NCBI RefSeq assembly: GCF_017104715.1
Contig: NZ_JAAGPI010000002.1
Coordinates: forward strand, 186,001-250,000
From: Burkholderia sp. Ac-20365
GTDB taxonomy: Bacteria > Pseudomonadota > Gammaproteobacteria > Burkholderiales > Burkholderiaceae
DNA: 64,000 bases
Reading direction: 5' to 3'
The position numbers were made by a program, and so were the translations under genes. Positions within the stretch are counted from its first letter, which is position 1. Every line of letters begins with the position of its first letter. Below are positions 18,066 to 25,989 of the stretch, one piece after another. The notes below the pieces were generated by a model, which saw nothing but the letters and a program-made list of their open reading frames with translations, was not told where the DNA came from and searched no databases.

Positions 18066-19753
18066 AGCGCGGCAAGGCATGGCCGCGTGCGGCGTTCCGG
18101 CTTGCACGCACGACACTGCTATGCGGCGCGGCGTGCACCGCAACAGCTGCCGCCCCTGAAAACCCAAACCAACCGACGGCGCCAACCACAAAACCGCCAT
18201 TCGCCACCCGCTGCGCAGACCTGAATGGCGCCTGGCTCGACGCCCAAACCATCGCGATTCCGACCCACGGCGCGCACGTCGAATCCGCAACGCTCATTAC
18301 CGCTCAGACTCCGGGCAACGGCGCCGGCGAATTCTGCCGCATCACAGGCGTCATCCGCGCGATCAAAGGCACGACACCCGACATCCGCTTCGACCTGAAC
18401 CTTCCCCGCCGCTGGAACGGCCGCGCGCTGCAAGTCGGTGGCGGCGGCTACAACGGCACGGTCGTCACAGGCATCGGCGTGATGCCGTTCTCACCCGTCC
18501 GCGCGCCGCTCGCGCAAGGCTACGTGACCTTCGGCGACGACTCCGGCCACGTCGGCAACTCGGCACTCGCGGTGTTCGGACTCGTCGATGAAGCCGTCGT
18601 CAACTTCGGCTACGCGCATCTGAAGAAAACACACGACGCCGCCCTCGCATTGATCGTGCGCATGTACGGCCATCCGCCCGACCGCACGTACTTCGCGGGC
18701 GGATCGACGGGCGGCCGCGAAGGCTACACGGTGATGCAGCGTTTCCCCGACGACTACGACGGTGTAATCGCCGACTCACCCGCGCTGAATTTCTCGGGCG
18801 TGCGTCTGATCGGCGTACGCGTTGGCCAGGCGGAATACGCGAGCCCCGGCGGCTTCATCCCGCCTGCGCTGCTCGAACGCGTCTACCAGCGGTCGCTCGA
18901 AGTCTGCGACAAGCTCGACGGCGCAACAGACGGCATCGTCAGCGACGTCGCCGAATGCCGCCAGCACGAAGCCGAAATCATCGATTCGCTGCGCTGTCAT
19001 CGCGGCACGTCGTATGCACACGAAGGCGGCTGTCTGACCGACGCGCAACTGTCGACGCTCTCCGTCCTGCGCGACGGCCTCAAGCTTCCCTACAAACTTG
19101 CGTATGACGTGAGCGGCTATCACGGCTACAACGTCTTTCAGGGCACGCGCTTCAACGGCGCGCTCGGACTCGGCCGCGATCCCGACCATCAAAGCGCGCC
19201 GACATTCACCGGCAACGGCTATCTGTTCGCGCAAGGCGACGGCTACATCCGCTATTTCGTCGCGCAGGACGCCACGTTCGATACGATGAAATTCGACGTG
19301 CAGCATCCCGGCAAATATCAGAAGCAACTGGTCGCGCTGTCGCAGACCATCGGCGCGATGAATCCCGACCTGAGCCGATTCATCGAGAAGGGCGGCAAGC
19401 TGATCACCATGCAAGGTCTCGCCGATGAAGTCATCAGCCCCAATCAGACCATCGGCTACTACGACCGTCTCGTCGATCTATACGGCGACGAGCGCGTGAA
19501 TGCCTTCATGCGTCTTTACATGGTGCCGGGCTTCCAGCATGGCGGCGGCGTGTTCATTCCATCCGTCGATCTTCTCGGCGCACTCGACAACTGGGTCACG
19601 CGCGGCGTCTCGCCCGAAACGCTGCTCGCCACTGACATCTCTGCGCCGACCAACGGCCGCTCGCGTCCGCTGTGCCGCTATCCGATGTATCCGCGCTACC
19701 TCGGCAGAGGCAATCTCAACGACGCGAACAACTTCGTCTGCAGCGAACCCTAA
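18062..19753 (+). CDS. Tannase/feruloyl esterase family protein lacking the active-site disulfide
   Basis: A 563-residue exported alpha/beta hydrolase with an N-terminal signal sequence of about 30 residues. The catalytic triad can be placed as Ser215 (GGSTGG), Asp455 (GLADEV) and His493 (FQHGGG). Known family members have Cys next to both Ser and His (the CS-D-HC motif, a disulfide that aligns the triad); here both are Gly (Gly214 and Gly494). The protein is otherwise complete. It probably cleaves aryl esters in the periplasm. Its ATG overlaps the OpgC-like stop (ATGA), so the two form an operon. Confidence 0.85.
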   Translation: MKRGKAWPRAAFRLARTTLLCGAACTATAAAPENPNQPTAPTTKPPFATRCADLNGAWLDAQTIAIPTHGAHVESATLITAQTPGNGAGEFCRITGVIRAIKGTTPDIRFDLNLPRRWNGRALQVGGGGYNGTVVTGIGVMPFSPVRAPLAQGYVTFGDDSGHVGNSALAVFGLVDEAVVNFGYAHLKKTHDAALALIVRMYGHPPDRTYFAGGSTGGREGYTVMQRFPDDYDGVIADSPALNFSGVRLIGVRVGQAEYASPGGFIPPALLERVYQRSLEVCDKLDGATDGIVSDVAECRQHEAEIIDSLRCHRGTSYAHEGGCLTDAQLSTLSVLRDGLKLPYKLAYDVSGYHGYNVFQGTRFNGALGLGRDPDHQSAPTFTGNGYLFAQGDGYIRYFVAQDATFDTMKFDVQHPGKYQKQLVALSQTIGAMNPDLSRFIEKGGKLITMQGLADEVISPNQTIGYYDRLVDLYGDERVNAFMRLYMVPGFQHGGGVFIPSVDLLGALDNWVTRGVSPETLLATDISAPTNGRSRPLCRYPMYPRYLGRGNLNDANNFVCSEP

Positions 19754-19991
19754 GCCGTCGCTGTTCAGACGAAAACACGGCTAACGAGCCGTGGAAGCCA
19801 GCGCACATTTCGTCCCTCTTTTTATCCGCAACGACTCAGCGCCCCTGTAGTATTTGTCGATCATGCGGCAAGGCGCTGCGATCTGCTGTCATCTGCACGC
19901 CTTCCGGTAATGTTTGCGCAATGGAATGCGCGCAAACAGTTTGCACGCAAACAATTCAGCAATATTTACCTTCGCGGTTTCCGGAGACCCT

Positions 19992-20855
19992 ATGAACGCA
20001 TCGAAAAGCGCGGCACTCGTCGAAGTGCTGACGCGTCATCGCGATACGCTGCTTGCTGACTGGCTGAATCAACATCTGTCGATCGCCTTGCGCCGCGGTC
20101 TCACGACGGAAGCGGAAATGAACGATCAGTTCCGCAACTTCCTGAACATCTTCTCCGAGACGCTCGCCAAGGCCGACACGCTCGACGCGACCCGCCCTGA
20201 ATGGGAACCCGTGCGCGCGTTTCTCGCCGACATGTCCGCGCATCGTGCGCGCCAGGGTTTCACGCCTGTCGAAACGGCGACCTTCGTGTTCTCGCTGAAG
20301 CAACCCTTGTATGCGCGCCTGCGCGAAGAATTCGGCTCGCAGCCGGCTGAACTCGCCGAAGTAAGCTGGAGCCTGAACCTGCTGCTCGACGCGCTCGGCC
20401 TGTTCACCACTGAAGTGTTCCAGCGCAGCCGCGAAGCGATCATCGCGCGTCAGCAGGAAGAACTGCTCGAACTGTCGACGCCCGTCGTCCAGTTGTGGGA
20501 AGGCATCCTCGCGCTGCCGCTGATCGGCACGCTGGATTCCGCCCGCACGCAGGTCGTGATGGAAAGTCTGCTGCAGAAAATCGTCGAAACGGGCGCGGCC
20601 ATTTCGATTATCGACATCACGGGTGTGCCTACCGTCGACACACTCGTCGCGCAACATCTTCTGAAGACGGTCGCGGCCGCGCGGCTGATGGGCGCGGACT
20701 GCATCATCAGCGGCATTCGTCCGCAGATCGCGCAGACCATCGTGCATCTCGGCGTCGATCTGACCAACGTCATCACGAAGTCGACGCTCGCGGATGCGTT
20801 CATCGTCGCGCTGCAAAAGAGCGGGTCGAGCATTCCCACGCGCGCCGCGAGCTAA
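19992..20855 (+). CDS. rsbR: RsbR-type stressosome sensor (STAS domain)
   Basis: A 287-residue stressosome subunit. The N-terminal 155 residues are all-helical (RsbRD/globin-like sensor), and the C-terminal STAS domain (about 163-280) contains LSTPVVQLWEGILALPLIG, IDITGVPTVDT and the conserved end NVITKSTLADA. The two Thr that RsbT phosphorylates in Bacillus correspond to Thr in or near PLIGTLD and VDT. The ATG at 19992 has GGAGA upstream. It is the first gene of the rsb block; the 238 bases upstream should hold the promoter. Confidence 0.92.
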   Translation: MNASKSAALVEVLTRHRDTLLADWLNQHLSIALRRGLTTEAEMNDQFRNFLNIFSETLAKADTLDATRPEWEPVRAFLADMSAHRARQGFTPVETATFVFSLKQPLYARLREEFGSQPAELAEVSWSLNLLLDALGLFTTEVFQRSREAIIARQQEELLELSTPVVQLWEGILALPLIGTLDSARTQVVMESLLQKIVETGAAISIIDITGVPTVDTLVAQHLLKTVAAARLMGADCIISGIRPQIAQTIVHLGVDLTNVITKSTLADAFIVALQKSGSSIPTRAAS

Positions 20856-20864
20856 GGTGATCAC

Positions 20865-21221
20865 ATGGACCGCATTCCAATCCTGCGGATGGGCGATTGC
20901 CTGATCGTCGCGATTCAGGTGGACATGCACGACCGTCTCGCCATCGCGCTTCAGGACGATCTGACCGAGCGCATCGTGAAGGACCGGGCGAAGGGCGTGC
21001 TGATCGACATCTCGGCGCTCGATATCGTCGACTCCTTCATCGGCCGCATGATCAGCAACACGGCCGCGATGGCGACGGTGCTCGACGCGCAGACGGTCGT
21101 GGTCGGCATGCAGCCGTCGGTCGCGATCACGCTGGTCGAGCTGGGGCTCACGCTCACGGGCGTGCGCACGGCGCTCAACGTCGAACGAGGCATGGCGCTG
21201 CTCAAGCAGCGACAGCGCTGA
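20865..21221 (+). CDS. rsbS: RsbS-type STAS-domain antagonist
   Basis: A 118-residue single STAS domain. Ser57 in IVDSFIGR matches the Ser that RsbT phosphorylates in RsbS. In the stressosome RsbS and RsbR form the core that holds RsbT until stress. It starts 9 bases after the rsbR stop and lies 19 bases before rsbT. Confidence 0.93.
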   Translation: MDRIPILRMGDCLIVAIQVDMHDRLAIALQDDLTERIVKDRAKGVLIDISALDIVDSFIGRMISNTAAMATVLDAQTVVVGMQPSVAITLVELGLTLTGVRTALNVERGMALLKQRQR

Positions 21222-21240
21222 TCACACGGGGCGCTCACAC

Positions 21241-21666
21241 ATGAACTCATTCGGCGTAGTGGTGACATCGACGGTCGAAGTCGGTCTGCGCTCGGATCAG
21301 GAGATCGTCAAGCTTCGCCAGCTCGTGCGCGACGAAGCCATCGCACAAGGTTTCTCGCTCGTCGATCAGACGAAGTTCGTCACAGCCGCGAGCGAACTGG
21401 CACGCAACACGCTTCTCTACGGCGGTGGCGGCGATGCGACGCTCGCCGTGCTGCTCAACGGCACGCGCAAAGGGCTGAAGCTGACCTTCGTCGATCAGGG
21501 CCAGGGCATTGCCGATATCGAGCGCGCATTGCAGGACGGTTTCACGAGCGGCTCGGGTCTCGGCCTTGGTCTGGGCGGCGCGCGGCGTCTGTGCGACGAA
21601 TTCGAAATCCAGTCGGAACCAGGAAAAGGCACGACGGTGTCGATCACCAAATGGAAACTTCGCTGA
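21241..21666 (+). CDS. rsbT: RsbT-type anti-sigma-factor-like serine/threonine kinase
   Basis: A 141-residue GHKL kinase. The N-box is ELARNTLLYGGGG, the G1 box DQGQGI and the G2 box GSGLGLGLGGARRL. RsbT phosphorylates RsbR and RsbS and then leaves to activate a partner; in Bacillus that is the phosphatase RsbU. Here the likely partner is the next gene, which overlaps rsbT by 16 bases. Confidence 0.93.
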   Translation: MNSFGVVVTSTVEVGLRSDQEIVKLRQLVRDEAIAQGFSLVDQTKFVTAASELARNTLLYGGGGDATLAVLLNGTRKGLKLTFVDQGQGIADIERALQDGFTSGSGLGLGLGGARRLCDEFEIQSEPGKGTTVSITKWKLR

Positions 21667-22838
21667 GCGGTCTGCGCGCGATGCATGCGTCGTTCGAAAT
21701 CGCCGACGCGAGCAGCGTCGCGTTCGCGCGGCGCGGCGCCAATGATGCGGCGCAGAAAGGCGCGTTGAACGAAACGGATCTCGGCCGCGTCGCGTTGATC
21801 GTCACGGAAGCGGCGACCAACATCCTCAAGCACGCGCAGCACGGCGAACTGCTGATACGCACGCTGCCTTCAGACGTGTCGGGCACGTTCAGCGATGGCG
21901 TCGAAATCATCGCTATCGACAAAGGCCCCGGCATGCAGGATGTGCAGGTGGCGTTTCGCGACGGCAGCACGACGGCAGGCTCGCCGGGCACGGGGCTCGG
22001 TGCGATTCGGCGTCTGTCGGAAGAGCTGTCGGTGTATTCGCAGCCGCGTCTGGGGACGGTGGTACGCGCGGTCGTGCGCAGCCGCGGCACGAACGAGCGC
22101 GTGCCGGCGCGCTCGGGACGCGCGGCGGCAGGCACCGATATCGGCGGCGTGTGCGTGCCGTATCCCGGCGAACCCGTATCCGGTGACGCATGGGGCGTCG
22201 AAGCGGATCAGGACGGCTTGACGATCACCGTTGCCGATGGCTTGGGACACGGTCCCGACGCGCACGTCGCATCCGCGGGTGCCGTCGATGTCGTGCGGCG
22301 GCGCGCGGGCCGCTCGCCTGCCGCGCTGATGGAACTCGCGCACGGTGCATTGCGTCCGACGCGCGGCGCGGCCGTCGCCATCGCGCGGCTCAATCTCGCG
22401 CGTTCGCAGCTCGCGTTCTCGGGCACAGGCAATATCGCGGCGTCGATTTTCAATGTCGGCAGGCCGGTGCTTGTCGGTGGTCCAGGCGGCCACGGCGGCC
22501 ACGGCGCTAGCGCCTCGGCGCAGACCGCAGACGCCAGGCGCACCAGCTGGCAGCTCACGTCGCGGAACGGCATCGTCGGTCATACGATGCGCGATTCGCA
22601 GGAATTCGAAGTCGCGTGGACGCGCGACGCGCTGCTCATTCTTCATTCGGACGGCATCGGCACACGCTGGGATCTGGCTTCGTATCCGGGCCTGCATCTG
22701 CAACCGGCCGTGATGATCGCTGCCGTGCTTTACCGCGATTTCTCGCGAGGCCGCGACGACGCCACCGTGGTAGTCGTCAAGGCAGACCAGGGAGTACATT
22801 TCAGGCATGACGACCCCCATACTGCGCATCCGGCTTGA
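21651..22838 (+). CDS. ATP-binding SpoIIE-family protein phosphatase
   Basis: A 395-residue fusion. Residues 10-145 are a second RsbT-like GHKL ATPase (TEAATNILKHAQ, DKGPGM, GTGLGAIRRL), and residues 150-380 are a PP2C/SpoIIE phosphatase (SGDAWGVEAD, VADGLGHGPDA, HSDGIGTRWD, DDATVVVV). It probably dephosphorylates the STAS proteins, as RsbX does. The start at 21651 overlaps rsbT; the ATG at 21681 is an alternative. A Gly/His-rich insert (PGGHGGHGAS) lies in the phosphatase domain. It overlaps the next gene by 32 bases. Confidence 0.88.
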   Translation: METSLSGLRAMHASFEIADASSVAFARRGANDAAQKGALNETDLGRVALIVTEAATNILKHAQHGELLIRTLPSDVSGTFSDGVEIIAIDKGPGMQDVQVAFRDGSTTAGSPGTGLGAIRRLSEELSVYSQPRLGTVVRAVVRSRGTNERVPARSGRAAAGTDIGGVCVPYPGEPVSGDAWGVEADQDGLTITVADGLGHGPDAHVASAGAVDVVRRRAGRSPAALMELAHGALRPTRGAAVAIARLNLARSQLAFSGTGNIAASIFNVGRPVLVGGPGGHGGHGASASAQTADARRTSWQLTSRNGIVGHTMRDSQEFEVAWTRDALLILHSDGIGTRWDLASYPGLHLQPAVMIAAVLYRDFSRGRDDATVVVVKADQGVHFRHDDPHTAHPA

Positions 22839-24261
22839 GGCCGAGGAAGACGTCGTCGCGGCGCGCCGCAAGGCCCGCGCGATTGCGGCGGGCCTGGGTT
22901 TTTCTCAACTGGACCAGACGCGCGTGGCAAGCGCAGTGTCGGAGATCGCGCGCAATGCGTTCGAATATGCGCATGGCGGCGAAGTAACCTTTGCTTTCGA
23001 CGGCGCGTCGAAGCCGCAAGCGTTTCTCATCGACATACGCGACAAGGGGCCCGGTATCCGCGATATCGAGGCGGTGCTCGACGGCACCTACCGGTCGCCG
23101 ACGGGCATGGGTTGCGGCATCTCTGGCAGCCGCCGGTTGATGGACCGCTGCGAGATCGAGTCGTCGGCACAAGAGGGCACGCGCGTATCGATGGCGCGTT
23201 TTCTGCCTGTCGACCGGCCTGAAATGGCGGTCTCGGGCATCGACGCGATCATGCGCTCGATCATCCAGCACAACGCGCAAGGCGGCCGCACGGGCGGCGC
23301 GGCGGGCGCCGGCGACTCGTCGCGACGCTCGTTCGACGAGGTGATCGAGCAGAACCGCGAACTGCTGTCCACGCTGACGGAACTGCGCGACCGCCAGGAC
23401 GAACTCACACGCCTCACGCAGGAACTCGAAGCGACCAATCGCGGCGTGGTCGCGCTGTACGCGGAACTCGACGAGCGCGCCGACGAACTGCGCCGCGCCG
23501 ACACCGCGAAATCGCGTTTCCTGTCGAACATGAGCCACGAGTTGCGCACGCCGCTCAGCTCGATCCGGGCGTTGACGAACCTGCTGCTGAACCGGCTCGA
23601 CGGCGATCTTTCCAGCGAGCAGGAACGCCAGGTGCTACTCATTCGCAAATCGGCCGAGGATCTGTCCGAAATCGTCAACGACCTGCTCGATCTCGCCAAG
23701 ATCGAAGCGGGCCGTACCGAGGTAACGCCTGTCTGGTTCAAGGCCACGGGCCTGTTCGCGGCGCTGCGCGCGATGCTCACACCGCTCCAGACCGACCCGG
23801 CGGTGAAGCTGATTTTCGAGGACACAACGGGTTTGCCAGCCATCTTCACCGACGAAGCCAAGCTCACGCAGATACTGCGTAATTTCGTCTCCAACGCGCT
23901 CAAATTTACCGAGCGCGGGGAGATCCGCGTCAATGCGCGGCTGGAGCCGGATGGCGAGCATGTGACGTTCTCGGTGGCCGATACGGGCATTGGCATCGCT
24001 GAGGAGCATCAGCAAGTGATTTTCGAAGAGTTCGGCCAGGTGCAGAACCATCTGCAGCAGCGGGTCAAGGGAACGGGCCTCGGCCTGCCGCTGTGCCGCA
24101 AGCTCGCCGCGCTGCTTGGCGGCTATACGGGCGTCGACAGCAAGCCGGGCGTCGGCTCGACTTTCTATGCGACGCTTCCGCTCAGGGTCGAAGCGGCCGC
24201 CGGGGCGGGCGCGCCCGACGACGCCGGCGGCCCGGCCATCGCACACGGAGGCGCCTCATGA
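22807..24261 (+). CDS. Sensor histidine kinase with an N-terminal RsbT-like ATPase domain
   Basis: A 484-residue soluble protein. Residues 5-135 are a third RsbT-like GHKL module (SEIARNAFEYAHGG, DKGPGIRD, GISGSRRLMD). A coiled coil (175-235) leads to a HisKA domain with the phospho-acceptor His244 (NMSHELRTPL), and then a classical HATPase_c (NFVSNALKFTERG, DTGIGI, GTGLGLPL). No transmembrane or sensor domain is visible, so input may come through the RsbT-like domain, perhaps by binding the stressosome. It overlaps the upstream gene by 32 bases and the downstream gene by ATGA. Confidence 0.9.
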   Translation: MTTPILRIRLEAEEDVVAARRKARAIAAGLGFSQLDQTRVASAVSEIARNAFEYAHGGEVTFAFDGASKPQAFLIDIRDKGPGIRDIEAVLDGTYRSPTGMGCGISGSRRLMDRCEIESSAQEGTRVSMARFLPVDRPEMAVSGIDAIMRSIIQHNAQGGRTGGAAGAGDSSRRSFDEVIEQNRELLSTLTELRDRQDELTRLTQELEATNRGVVALYAELDERADELRRADTAKSRFLSNMSHELRTPLSSIRALTNLLLNRLDGDLSSEQERQVLLIRKSAEDLSEIVNDLLDLAKIEAGRTEVTPVWFKATGLFAALRAMLTPLQTDPAVKLIFEDTTGLPAIFTDEAKLTQILRNFVSNALKFTERGEIRVNARLEPDGEHVTFSVADTGIGIAEEHQQVIFEEFGQVQNHLQQRVKGTGLGLPLCRKLAALLGGYTGVDSKPGVGSTFYATLPLRVEAAAGAGAPDDAGGPAIAHGGAS

Positions 24262-25886
24262 CGGTTGCCGCTCCGCTGATACTCAACGTCGACGACAACG
24301 ACGGCGCGCGTTACGCCAAAACGCGCGTGCTCGTGCATGCCGGTTTCGAGGTGATCGAAGCGGCGACGGGCCAGGGCGCACTGGATCAGGTGCGCACGCA
24401 CAATCCCGCGCTCGTGCTGCTCGACGTGAAGCTGCCCGACATCAGCGGCATCGAGGTCTGCTCGATGCTCAAGCGCGATCCCGACACCCGCTCGACGATG
24501 ATCCTGCAAACGTCTGCGGCGGCCGTGCAATCGTTCGACAAGGTGCGCGCGCTCGACGGCGGCGCGGACAGCTATCTGACCGAACCGATCGAGCCAGCCG
24601 AACTGGTCGCCAACGTGCGCGCATTGCTGCGCCTGCATCGCGCGGAAGAGGCGTTGCGCGATGCCGATCGCCGCAAGGACCAGTTTCTCGCGACGCTCGC
24701 GCACGAACTGCGCAATCCGCTCGCGCCGATCCGCAACGCAGTCGAACTGATGGATCCGCGTCATCACGCGAACGAAGAATCCGTGCGTGACGCACGCATG
24801 ATCGCGCGCCGTCAGGTCGAGCATCTGAGCCGGCTGGTCGACGATCTGCTCGACGTGTCGCGCATCACGCACGGCAAGATTGCGTTGCAGATCGAATGTG
24901 TCGATATTGCCGCCGCTGTCGCGACGGCCGTCGAAGCGAACCAGCCGTTCATCGGCAAGAAGCAGCATACGTTGCGCGTGAACGTGCCAACCGAGGCGTG
25001 CATGATTCACGGCGACCCGATCCGCGTCGCGCAGGTGATCAGCAATCTGCTGTCGAATGCGGCGAAGTACACGCCCGAAGGTGGCGTGATCGAGCTCGAC
25101 GCGAGCGTGGCCGAAGGGCGCGCGACGATCCGCGTGCGCGACAACGGCATCGGCATTCCTGCGAACGAACTGGCCGATGTGTTCAATCTGTTCATGCAAT
25201 CCGAAGATTCGCTTGCGCGCTCGGAAGGCGGTCTCGGCATCGGGCTGTCGCTCGCGAAGACGCTGACCGAACTGCACGGCGGCACGATCGAAGCATTGTC
25301 TGCGGGGCATGGAATGGGCTCGGAATTCGTCGTGACCTTGCCGATGGCGATGCCGGAAAAAGCGTCGCCGTGTCCGACGCTGGCTGGCGCGGCGTCATCG
25401 TCTGATGCAACATCCGCTGCCGATGCCGGCAACGCGCCCGGCCTGAAGCGTCGCGTGCTGGTGGTCGACGACAGCATCGACGGCGCGGAATCGATGTCGA
25501 TCCTGCTCGAAATGCTCGGCCACGACGTGCGCGTGATGTACGACGGCACGGCGGCAATTGCTGCCGCAAGCGAATTCAGGCCGGAAGTCGTGCTGCTCGA
25601 TATCGGCTTGCCGGGCGTCGACGGGTATCAGGTGGCGCGCGCGCTGCGTGCCGCGCCGACGACGGCGGGCGCGTTGCTGATCGCGCTGACGGGCTACGGA
25701 CAGGACAGCGACCGGCAGCGCACGCGTGACGCCGGCTTCGATCATCATCTCGTGAAACCCGCTTCGCTCGACGACATCGAGCGCGTGATCGATGCGGACG
25801 GCGCGGGCGGCGTGCCGCGCAATCCAGGCACGCCGCTGCAGGCCGACAGCGAAACGGACGGCACGCGAACGGAAAGCGGCGCATAA
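24258..25886 (+). CDS. Hybrid histidine kinase with REC-HisKA-HATPase-REC layout
   Basis: A 542-residue soluble hybrid kinase. An N-terminal receiver (about 5-125) has phospho-acceptor Asp56 (LLDVKLPD), but the conserved Lys of the KP motif is Glu (LTEPIEP). HisKA has His149 (LAHELRNPL). The HATPase covers about 255-375 (NLLSNAAKYTPEGG, DNGIGI, GGLGIGLSL). A C-terminal receiver has Asp448 (LLDIGLPG) and an intact KP motif (LVKPAS). The kinase is probably the direct partner of the preceding one through its first receiver. The ATG at 24258 overlaps the previous stop. Confidence 0.9.
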   Translation: MTVAAPLILNVDDNDGARYAKTRVLVHAGFEVIEAATGQGALDQVRTHNPALVLLDVKLPDISGIEVCSMLKRDPDTRSTMILQTSAAAVQSFDKVRALDGGADSYLTEPIEPAELVANVRALLRLHRAEEALRDADRRKDQFLATLAHELRNPLAPIRNAVELMDPRHHANEESVRDARMIARRQVEHLSRLVDDLLDVSRITHGKIALQIECVDIAAAVATAVEANQPFIGKKQHTLRVNVPTEACMIHGDPIRVAQVISNLLSNAAKYTPEGGVIELDASVAEGRATIRVRDNGIGIPANELADVFNLFMQSEDSLARSEGGLGIGLSLAKTLTELHGGTIEALSAGHGMGSEFVVTLPMAMPEKASPCPTLAGAASSSDATSAADAGNAPGLKRRVLVVDDSIDGAESMSILLEMLGHDVRVMYDGTAAIAAASEFRPEVVLLDIGLPGVDGYQVARALRAAPTTAGALLIALTGYGQDSDRQRTRDAGFDHHLVKPASLDDIERVIDADGAGGVPRNPGTPLQADSETDGTRTESGA

Positions 25887-25989
25887 CGGCAGCACGCGAA
25901 AGCGGCAAACAAGGACGCCGGCGAATACGCAAGACCGGCGACAGCAGCATGTGCGAGGGCGATACGGCGGCACATTTGAGGTTGCGTCG

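Noticed and set aside
17081..19753. A single 890-codon frame spanning the OpgC-like and tannase-like genes
   Set aside because: The first 980 bases are out of frame with the OpgC-like protein and read as basic filler. The real start of the esterase is the ATG at 18062, which overlaps the OpgC-like stop.
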